Assembly: GCA_937885345.1 (NCBI GenBank) | Contig: CAKZZH010000070.1 | Span: 1-6,694 of the forward strand | DNA: 6,694 bases | DNA from: an uncultured Lachnospiraceae bacterium | GTDB lineage: Bacteria; Bacillota; Clostridia; Lachnospirales; Lachnospiraceae | Direction of reading: 5' to 3' | Shown here: positions 1-4,418 of the stretch, in pieces | Numbering within the stretch: the first letter of the stretch is position 1 | Layout of the letters: each line of letters opens with the position of its first letter | Position numbers and translations under genes: made by a program | The notes under the pieces: generated by a model | What the model saw: the letters and a program-made list of their open reading frames with translations, nothing else | The model's database searches: none | Told to the model about the DNA's origin: nothing

Positions 1-130
1 GAGATTGGATGCTTTTTCTATTTCTAAAATCCCTACAAAAACTTTACCCTACGGCTTTTGAGGGCTTGGATTCCAAGGAAAAAACGACGCCGGAACCCCC
101 TTTTCTATCAGTGTTTTTTGAACTTACAAT

Positions 131-150
131 GTTCAAGTCCCTTCTTCCGC
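131..150 (+). other. tRNA 3'-end-like sequence, possible attachment-site relic
   Basis: GTTCAAGTCCCTTCTTCCGC can be read as a T-loop (TTCAAGT), the 3' half of a T-stem and a 7-base acceptor strand CTTCCGC. From memory, this differs by one base from the 3' end of Firmicute tRNA-Gly(GCC), whose acceptor begins GCGGAAG. The next base is A rather than the expected U73, and no CCA follows. No D-arm, anticodon arm or 5' acceptor strand exists upstream, so this is not a tRNA gene. Tyrosine integrases often use tRNA 3' ends as attachment sites and leave such copies. A chance match is also possible, because the first bases form part of an inverted repeat with 118-123. Confidence 0.3.
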
Positions 151-162
151 ATAAATGATTTT

Positions 163-375
163 TTAAGAGAAAGCCTGAATTCTAGCGGATTCAAAGCTTT
201 TTTTGCACAGCTCATCGATGTAATCGTCTGTTCTTGTGAAGGTGTAATACTTTAGATTTTTGGTAAGGTTTTTTCCTTTCGTAAGATATGTGGGATATAA
301 GGAGACTAATCCGTAAAAAGACCTAAAAAAGAGGTGATGTTGTGTGTCATCACCTGAAAAATAGCAGAAGAAAGT
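163..375 (-). pseudogene. start-less open frame, possible decayed C-terminus
   Basis: On the minus strand a frame is open from an in-frame TAA at 376-378 to a TAA at 163-165, 71 codons, with no ATG, GTG or TTG anywhere in it. Its last ~30 residues look protein-like: charged and aromatic residues alternate (KYYTFTRTDDYIDELCKKSF) and codon third positions resemble those of the real genes here. The upstream part runs through the repressor's terminator and is unlikely to be coding. I read it as the tail of a gene whose front has been lost, but I do not recognise the family. A non-coding chance frame is a real alternative. Confidence 0.25.
325..355 (-). terminator. Rho-independent terminator of the XRE gene
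   Basis: Read on the minus strand, AGGTGATG (355-348) and CATCACCT (339-332) form a perfect 8-bp stem with an 8-base loop, followed after one C by six T (330-325). It begins 29 bases after the stop codon of the XRE gene, the expected place for its terminator. On the plus strand the hairpin is followed by GAAAAA, so it would work only in the minus direction. Confidence 0.75.
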
Positions 376-384
376 TTACATAAT

Positions 385-693
385 TCAACGAATCAATCCT
401 TTTATGATTGATGCTACATTCTGAAGTTGATCCGGGCTGAGCTGTTTTAAATCTGAAACTGTATTACGTATTGTTTCCGGAGTTTCATTTGAAGAATCAA
501 AAAACTCTTGCGGTGTTATATCGAGAAAATCACAGATATAGAAGAATGCTGACATAGAGGGCAGTGCTTTTCCGGTTTCTATATTGTTGATATATCCGGG
601 GTTTTGTCCGAGAGAAAGACTCATGTCTCTTGCGGATACACCCTTTAGCGTTCTTAATTGGGCTAATCTTAATTTGAAGAATTCGTCATACAT
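385..693 (-). CDS. XRE-family helix-turn-helix transcriptional regulator
   Basis: The 102-residue product is a single-domain DNA-binding protein of the HTH_3/XRE type (Cro/C1-like). Residues about 6-62 form the five-helix domain: the first helix has LRLAQLRTLKG, the turn region has the family's GVSARDMSLSLG, and the recognition-helix segment is NPGYINNIETGKALPS, followed by ICDFLDITPQEFF. The C-terminal 35 residues form a short helical tail (LSPDQLQNVASIIKGL), common in small clostridial XRE proteins. A longer frame starts at 714, but the ATG at 693 follows AAAGGCGGTGATTATA, a strong Shine-Dalgarno at correct distance, so I chose 693. The gene is divergent from the exoprotein gene and has its own terminator. 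Palindromes in the shared upstream region, one over the opposite promoter's -35 box, suggest that it represses that promoter and perhaps itself; this is inference. No protease, kinase or toxin partner is adjacent. Confidence 0.9.
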   Translation of the reverse strand: MYDEFFKLRLAQLRTLKGVSARDMSLSLGQNPGYINNIETGKALPSMSAFFYICDFLDITPQEFFDSSNETPETIRNTVSDLKQLSPDQLQNVASIIKGLIR

Positions 694-718
694 TATAATC
701 ACCGCCTTTATCATATTC

Positions 719-753
719 TATCCGATACAAATGGATAAAATATTTGAACAAAT
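719..753. promoter_or_regulatory. candidate operator with palindromes
   Basis: Two dyads lie between the divergent genes. TATCC (719-723) pairs with GGATA (733-737). ATTTG-AA-CAAAT (742-753) is a perfect 5-bp dyad that contains the -35 box TTGAAC of the rightward promoter. A further CAAAT (728-732) makes an alternating CAAAT/ATTTG/CAAAT series. Small XRE regulators bind such short dyads, so autoregulation and repression of the rightward promoter are plausible. The sequence is AT-rich, which raises the chance of accidental dyads. Confidence 0.4.
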
Positions 754-772
754 CCGCAAAATACAGTATAAT
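744..772 (+). promoter_or_regulatory. sigma-A promoter for the VanZ-remnant/exoprotein transcript
   Basis: TTGAAC (744-749), a 17-base spacer and a perfect TATAAT (767-772) make a near-consensus housekeeping promoter reading right, with transcription expected to start near 779. That leaves about 210 bases of leader, including the VanZ-like remnant, before the GTG start of the exoprotein gene at 989. The -35 box lies inside the palindrome at 742-753. Confidence 0.75.
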
Positions 773-809
773 ATTGGATATAAAGCGACATAATTGCGTG
801 ATAATCTGA

Positions 810-992
810 AATATTACTATAAATGTCTATGTCATTATTATTCCAGTGGTTTTGGGAATCTGTTTGGAAGTTTTACAGTTCTTTCGTGTTACTGTTGGAA
901 CTTTTGATTTCTGGGATATTGTTGCTGAAACTGTCGGGGCAGTTTTGGCTGTATCAATACATAATATGCTTAATAGGAGGAATAGCCTGTGA
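810..992 (+). pseudogene. VanZ-like membrane protein, C-terminal remnant
   Basis: A frame open from the TGA at 807-809 to the TGA at 990-992 encodes about 60 residues without an ATG. Its sequence carries the hallmarks of the VanZ family's C-terminal half: a hydrophobic helix, then E-V-L-Q, a G-T-F-D-F-W-D-I segment (the family's D-x-x-D-I region) and a second helix A-E-T-V-G-A-V-L-A-V, ending with a short basic tail. Complete VanZ-like proteins have several helices before this, and they are absent: only about 30 bases separate the frame from the promoter. No start with a ribosome binding site is visible, so it is probably a 5'-deleted relic. Its stop overlaps the downstream start (GTGA), suggesting that the two genes were once translationally coupled. 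The overlapping frame at 823-1098 has an ATG but no ribosome binding site and no family resemblance. Confidence 0.6.
975..991 (+). promoter_or_regulatory. ribosome binding site fixing a GTG start
   Basis: AGGAGG (975-980) is a perfect Shine-Dalgarno, eight bases before GTG at 989-991. It favours the GTG over the in-frame ATG at 1004, and gives a normal basic N-terminus (MRRKGMITK) ahead of the signal-peptide core. Confidence 0.85.
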
Positions 993-2662
993 GGAGAAAA
1001 GGAATGATCACAAAGCTTATTGTGGGTGCAGCAACGGTATGTGCAATGCTTGCCGTGTGCGCAATAAGCGACGGAACAAAGGAAGGCTCGCTGTTTAAGA
1101 CGAGCGAAGTGGTATATGCCGCAGATTCGGGTTTTACGATTAAGAACGGCGTGCTTACCAGTTACACCGGATCGGGAGGAGATGTTACAATACCGGACGG
1201 TGTGACGAGTATAGGGGATGAAGCATTTTTCGGTTGCAGTAGTTTAACAAGTATAATCATCCCGAGCGGCGTGACGAGTATAGGGGAGGGTGCATTTGGT
1301 TGGTGCGGTAGTTTAACAAGCATAACCATCCCGAGTAGCGCGACGAGTATAGGGGACTCTGCATTTTGGTATTGCAGTAGTTTAACCAGTATAACCATCC
1401 CGAGCGGCGTGACGAGTATAGGGTTTCTTGCATTTGGTTATTGCAGTAGTTTAACAAGCATAACTATCCCGAGCAGTGTGACGAGTATAGGGGACTCTGC
1501 ATTTTGGTATTGCAGTAGTTTAACCATCATATGCCCTGCAGGTTCGACTGCAGAGACATATGCAAAGGATTATGGCATAGAGTGCAATACCGAAGGACTT
1601 CTTGCTAAGCCTGTGATCAGTTCTGTTAGTACTGCTTCCGAAAAGAGTGTCAGGATCACATGGAATAAGGTTGACAATGCCGATGGTTATTGCATTTACA
1701 GAAGCACAGACAATAAGACTTTTTCCAAGATCAAAACGATCACCTCGGGCTCAACTGTATCATTTACCCATTCTTCAGCTTCATATACGACCGATGGAAA
1801 GTATTACTATTATTATAAAGTAGTGCCTTATATCACTATATCCGGAAAGAACTGCGAAGGTACTGTATCCGCAGCTGTACTTTGTAAATACAAGTACAAT
1901 GTAGGTGCATTTGTTGAAGGACTTTATGAGAGCTGTCTTGGAAGAAGTTCCGATGCAAGCGGGTATGTTAACTGGTGCAACAGGCTTACAAGCAAGTCTA
2001 AGACAGCTATTGAAGCTGCATACGGTTTTGTGTTCAGCAGTGAATTTAAGAAAAAGAATTATTGCAATGAGGATTACGTAATACTACTGTACAAGGCATT
2101 TCTCGGACGTGATCCTGATGCTGCGGGTAAGAAGAACTGGCTTACTCGTATGTCATCCGGAATGACGAGAGAGGAAGTCTTTAACGGCTTTGCTACCAGT
2201 AATGAATTCACTGCGCTTTGTACCAAATACGGGATCACTCTCGGAAGTAAGATCGCTGTTCCCGCATACGGAACCGTACCTACCGGAGCATGCTCCGTAT
2301 GCGGAACGGAAGCGGGTGTAACTCAGTTCGTTAAGAGAATGTATACCGAGTGCCTCGGAAGAACCTATGACGCAACCGGCCTTGCAAACTGGAGCAATAA
2401 GCTCTGGGCACATACGGCATCAGGTACAAGCGTGGCAAAGGGCTTCTTCTTCAGCACAGAATTTACCAAGAAGAATCTTGGCAATGAGGAGTTCGTAAAC
2501 AGACTTTACAAGGCACTCTTTGGCAGGAATCCTGATGCAGGCGGCAAGGCAAAGTGGCTTAAGCTCCTTAATTCGGGAACCTCAAGACTTACGGTATTTG
2601 AGGGATTTGTTAATTCGGATGAGTTTAAGAAGCTGTGCGCTTCGTATGGGATTGTGAAGTAA
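989..2662 (+). CDS. secreted leucine-rich-repeat (BspA-like), Fn3-like, DUF4214 protein
   Basis: A 557-residue exported protein. Residues 1-44 are a signal peptide: basic start, hydrophobic core about 10-26, and likely cleavage after VYA (44). Residues about 66-180 are five 23-residue leucine-rich repeats of the LRR_5/BspA type (pattern SLTSITIPSGVTSIGDSAF), closed by a capping segment. Residues about 207-300 form a fibronectin-III-like domain (VRITWNKVDNADGYCIYRS, tyrosine-rich core). Residues about 304-417 and 444-557 are two DUF4214 pairs, together four copies of a motif like LYKAFLGRDPDAAGKKNWL. A linker with a CSVC motif (about 430-440) separates the pairs. LRR_5 proteins often act in adhesion or surface binding, and DUF4214 occurs in surface and exopolysaccharide-associated proteins; the exact ligand is unknown. 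There is no LPXTG motif or transmembrane tail, so cell attachment would be non-covalent or by DUF4214. The gene has its own promoter and a downstream terminator. Confidence 0.9.
   Translation: MRRKGMITKLIVGAATVCAMLAVCAISDGTKEGSLFKTSEVVYAADSGFTIKNGVLTSYTGSGGDVTIPDGVTSIGDEAFFGCSSLTSIIIPSGVTSIGEGAFGWCGSLTSITIPSSATSIGDSAFWYCSSLTSITIPSGVTSIGFLAFGYCSSLTSITIPSSVTSIGDSAFWYCSSLTIICPAGSTAETYAKDYGIECNTEGLLAKPVISSVSTASEKSVRITWNKVDNADGYCIYRSTDNKTFSKIKTITSGSTVSFTHSSASYTTDGKYYYYYKVVPYITISGKNCEGTVSAAVLCKYKYNVGAFVEGLYESCLGRSSDASGYVNWCNRLTSKSKTAIEAAYGFVFSSEFKKKNYCNEDYVILLYKAFLGRDPDAAGKKNWLTRMSSGMTREEVFNGFATSNEFTALCTKYGITLGSKIAVPAYGTVPTGACSVCGTEAGVTQFVKRMYTECLGRTYDATGLANWSNKLWAHTASGTSVAKGFFFSTEFTKKNLGNEEFVNRLYKALFGRNPDAGGKAKWLKLLNSGTSRLTVFEGFVNSDEFKKLCASYGIVK
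1186..1526 (+). repeat. five tandem 69-bp leucine-rich-repeat units
   Basis: The phrase GACGAGTATAGGG recurs at 1204, 1273, 1342, 1411 and 1480, exactly 69 bases apart, each unit encoding 23 residues. Units three and five are identical over 47 bases (1342-1388 and 1480-1526), while the other units differ at several codons, so copying between units has been recent. In-frame gain or loss of units would lengthen or shorten the binding surface without breaking the gene. Confidence 0.9.
2262..2304. repeat. 11-bp inverted repeat inside the DUF4214 linker
   Basis: CCGCATACGGA (2262-2272) and TCCGTATGCGG (2294-2304) are perfect inverted copies separated by 21 bases. The 14-bp palindrome CGGAGCATGCTCCG (2284-2297) overlaps the right arm. 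The element sits in the coding sequence, exactly between the two DUF4214 pairs, and encodes the linker around the CSVC motif. Confidence 0.7.
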
Positions 2663-2688
2663 AAGTGTCACGAGGGACTGCGAAGTAA
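2648..2688 (+). repeat. 15-bp imperfect duplication of the gene's 3' end
   Basis: GGGATTGTGAAGTAA (2648-2662), which contains the exoprotein stop codon, is followed 26 bases later by GGGACTGCGAAGTAA (2674-2688), matching at 13 of 15 positions. The second copy also ends in TAA but lies in another frame. It could be the tail of a lost paralogue or a recombination scar. Confidence 0.5.
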
Positions 2689-2691
2689 GGA

Positions 2692-2730
2692 TCTTGCGTA
2701 GAACCATGAAATGGATGGTTCTACGCGAGA
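2692..2730. other. long perfect hairpin downstream of the exoprotein gene
   Basis: GCGTAGAACCAT (2696-2707) and ATGGTTCTACGC (2715-2726) form a 12-bp perfect stem with a 7-base loop. Four further pairs, one of them G-T, extend it to 16 bp (2692-2730). No T-run follows, so it is not a classical terminator. It could protect the mRNA 3' end, be a small dispersed repeat, or assist the terminator 31 bases downstream. Confidence 0.7.
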
Positions 2731-2761
2731 ATCTTTGAATATAAATTCTTTATATCAATCA

Positions 2762-2791
2762 AAAAACCCGAGGTTGCCGCCTCGGGTTTTT
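2762..2791 (+). terminator. bidirectional Rho-independent terminator
   Basis: CCCGAGG (2767-2773) pairs with CCTCGGG (2780-2786) around the loop TTGCCG. Five more A-T pairs extend the stem, with an A-run at 2761-2766 and a T-run at 2787-2791. The A/T tracts on both sides let it work in both directions. It ends the exoprotein transcript and separates it from the operon starting at 2948. Confidence 0.9.
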
Positions 2792-2804
2792 GGTCTCCAT
2801 AAGA

Positions 2805-2824
2805 GACTGGTGCTTCCGCTAGTC
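2805..2824. other. secondary hairpin after the terminator
   Basis: GACTGGTG and CGCTAGTC pair over 8 bp, two of them G-T, around the loop CTTC. Its first bases can also pair with GTCTC (2793-2797), so two folds compete. Read on the minus strand, the hairpin overlaps a short frame ending KWLDEED-stop (2819 is the inner end of its TAG), possibly the tail of a lost leftward gene that used the terminator at 2762-2791; this is speculative. Confidence 0.35.
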
Positions 2825-2872
2825 CTCTTCGTCGAGCCACTTACAAATATTATAAAAAGTACAATTTAATTC

Positions 2873-2901
2873 TTTAAATATTCACAATTTTCATATACAA
2901 T
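2873..2901 (+). promoter_or_regulatory. probable promoter of the DUF6106/amidase/NptA operon
   Basis: TTTAAA (2873-2878), a 17-base spacer and TACAAT (2896-2901) form a moderate sigma-A-type promoter. It lies 46 bases before the ATG at 2948 and downstream of the terminator at 2762-2791. The -35 box is weak and the region is AT-rich, so the exact boxes are uncertain. Confidence 0.4.
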
Positions 2902-2947
2902 AGGGAAGGTGTAAATTAAATTTCCAAATTGTAGAAGGAGAATTGAA

Positions 2948-3481
2948 ATGATAGACGGAGTCGTTGAATGTATGGTAAAGAGAAACATGACAATGGGAGC
3001 GGCGGCCGGAAGAGGCGGGATCATTGCATTTGATCTGTTATTCGTTTTTGCGATGGTATGGGTATCTCTTCTTAAGCCGGAGCTTGTCTTTATGACGCCC
3101 TTACTCCTCATAATCCCCATACTTCTTACATTCTTTGTATTTCGTAATACAAATCTTGAGTATGAATATGCATATTTTGACGGCGAGCTCGTCGTTGATA
3201 AAATAATGGGCCGCAAGGTTCGCAAGAGACTTGCAACATACAATATCAACAAGATGGAGGTTATGGCTCCGGTCGGTTCTTCCCATATTCGTAACGGTAA
3301 GGGTGAGCATCCGATTGTTGATTATACGGCGCATGGTGATCACAGCGACAGTTATTCGCTTATGGTGTATGACAAGAACAATTCGCTCATTGAACTCAGG
3401 ATCGATCCCAATGATGATCTTATCGCAGCCCTTTCAAAGGCCGGCGGACGTAAGGTTTATATTGAACAGGACAATGAATGA
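2948..3481 (+). CDS. DUF6106-like membrane protein
   Basis: A 177-residue protein of unknown function. The N-terminus has the motif VVECMVKRNMT, followed by two membrane helices (about 24-42 and 46-65). Then comes the segment LEYEYAYFDGELVVDKIMGRKVRKR and a soluble cytoplasmic-type domain containing MEVMAPVGS (about 100-108). The order short VKR-type head, two helices, EYEY/GEL-DKI motif, and a beta-rich tail resembles the clostridial DUF6106 family as I recall it; no function is established. The start follows AAGGAG seven bases upstream, a strong site. It is the first gene of the rightward operon, before an amidase and a phosphate transporter, which hints at an envelope-related role but does not show it. 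Confidence 0.65.
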   Translation: MIDGVVECMVKRNMTMGAAAGRGGIIAFDLLFVFAMVWVSLLKPELVFMTPLLLIIPILLTFFVFRNTNLEYEYAYFDGELVVDKIMGRKVRKRLATYNINKMEVMAPVGSSHIRNGKGEHPIVDYTAHGDHSDSYSLMVYDKNNSLIELRIDPNDDLIAALSKAGGRKVYIEQDNE

Positions 3482-3557
3482 TACTGCGCATAAGAACGCA
3501 TATGCATGGTATTTGATCAGTATTGGTTAATAATATTTTATCGGAGAATATAACATA

Positions 3558-4400
3558 ATGGACAGGTTATCGGAATCTGCTTATTTGGGTAGCAATGACT
3601 CCAAAAACAAAAAATACTCCGGGAAGAATGCGTCAGGCTACGGACGGAATAATATGAATAAGACTCCGGGATACTTCCTGCTCGTCTCTGTTATTTTGCT
3701 TATATTGCTTATTACAGCGCTTTGTATCAGGGAACGTATCGGCAATGACAGAGCTTCGGCTTCGTCTATAACGAGTACGATAGAACCGAAGGACTCGGTC
3801 AATGACGAGAGCAGCAAGAGCGAGAGTGAAAGCGGCAAAAGTGATGCCTCAAGCGAAGAAGAGACGACGATCGACCCTTATCTGACAAGCTCCGCAATAG
3901 TGGTTGATCTTCTTACTCCCAATGAATATTCCAGACCACAGATTCCTTTGAGTGAGGTTAATGCTGTGGTGATTCATTATGTCGGGAATCCCGGTACTAC
4001 CGCGGCTCAGAACAGAAATTATTATGAGAATCAGGCCACTGAGCATAATGTGAAAGTAAGCAGTCACTATATCATCGGTCTCGACGGTGAGATAATTCAG
4101 TGTGTTCCGCTTGATGAAATTGCGTATGCGAGCAATCATCGCAATTCCGATACGATTTCCATAGAATGTTGTCACCCCGATGAAACCGGTGAATTCACGA
4201 GTGCTACATACAAGTCACTCGTTAAACTGACGGCAGCACTTTGCAATACATACGGGCTTAAGCCTTCGGCAACGGATTCTCAATATGGCGTGATCAGGCA
4301 CTATGATGTAACCGGTAAAACATGTCCGCTGTATTTTGTTGAGAATGAAGATGAGTGGGTTGCTTTTAAGGCAGAAGTTTCGTTAAATATGAATAAATAA
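3558..4400 (+). CDS. membrane-anchored N-acetylmuramoyl-L-alanine amidase (Amidase_2)
   Basis: A 280-residue peptidoglycan hydrolase expected to cut the bond between N-acetylmuramic acid and L-alanine of the stem peptide. Residues 1-37 are a polar, presumably cytoplasmic head, and 38-57 one membrane helix (YFLLVSVILLILLITALCI). Residues about 60-105 form a serine/glutamate-rich spacer, and about 115-275 the Amidase_2/PGRP-type zinc domain. Visible zinc ligands are His140 (VIHYVG), His248 and Cys256 (IRHYDVTGKTCP); Lys254 matches the catalytic lysine of T7 lysozyme. The conserved HYIIGLDGEI and SIECC segments are present, so the enzyme looks intact. The ATG at 3558 has GGAG 11 bases upstream, slightly far; Met33 is a weaker alternative start just before the helix. 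It lies 76 bases after the DUF6106-like gene and 18 bases before the phosphate transporter, with no terminator between. The long acidic spacer would let the domain reach into the wall. Confidence 0.9.
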   Translation: MDRLSESAYLGSNDSKNKKYSGKNASGYGRNNMNKTPGYFLLVSVILLILLITALCIRERIGNDRASASSITSTIEPKDSVNDESSKSESESGKSDASSEEETTIDPYLTSSAIVVDLLTPNEYSRPQIPLSEVNAVVIHYVGNPGTTAAQNRNYYENQATEHNVKVSSHYIIGLDGEIIQCVPLDEIAYASNHRNSDTISIECCHPDETGEFTSATYKSLVKLTAALCNTYGLKPSATDSQYGVIRHYDVTGKTCPLYFVENEDEWVAFKAEVSLNMNK

Positions 4401-4418
4401 TAGAATAATTAGGATGGC

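Larger units (their letters stand above)
1..384. other. gene-poor left edge, decayed sequence
   Basis: No frame in this stretch combines a credible start, a ribosome binding site and family-like protein sequence. A 65-codon plus frame (58-255) opens with TTG and has no Shine-Dalgarno; its product resembles nothing I recognise. What can be seen is a pair of direct repeats CCCTAC (31-36 and 47-52), a small palindrome CTTGG-ATT-CCAAG (65-77), an inverted repeat TTGAAC/GTTCAA (118-123 and 131-136), a tRNA-3'-end-like stretch (131-150), a start-less minus-strand frame (163-375) and the terminator of the neighbouring repressor gene (325-355). The whole reads as an intergenic region carrying remnants. 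Confidence 0.5.

Noticed and set aside
60..150. Complete tRNA gene ending at 150
   Set aside because: No 5' acceptor strand, D-arm or anticodon arm can be paired upstream; only the 3' end looks tRNA-like.
58..255. 65-codon plus frame
   Set aside because: TTG start without Shine-Dalgarno, no family resemblance, and it crosses the tRNA-like stretch.
385..714. Longer version of the XRE gene starting at 714
   Set aside because: The ATG at 693 has the good Shine-Dalgarno, which lies inside the extra seven codons of the longer version.
731..793. Short peptide frame MDKIFEQIRKI...
   Set aside because: The promoter boxes lie inside it and no ribosome binding site precedes the ATG.
823..1098. 91-codon plus frame with a hydrophobic start
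   Set aside because: It has no ribosome binding site, overlaps the well-supported GTG gene by 110 bases, and its hydrophobicity comes from the VanZ-like frame read out of register.
1162..1457. Two minus-strand frames of 66-78 codons
   Set aside because: They are open only because the 69-bp repeat is a multiple of three and lacks stops on the opposite strand; no start signal is present.
1186..1526. CRISPR-like regular repeats
   Set aside because: The units are contiguous, in frame, without spacers, and encode classic leucine-rich repeats.
2866..3252. 128-codon minus frame opposite the DUF6106-like gene
   Set aside because: It is antisense to a gene with a strong ribosome binding site, and its sequence resembles no family.
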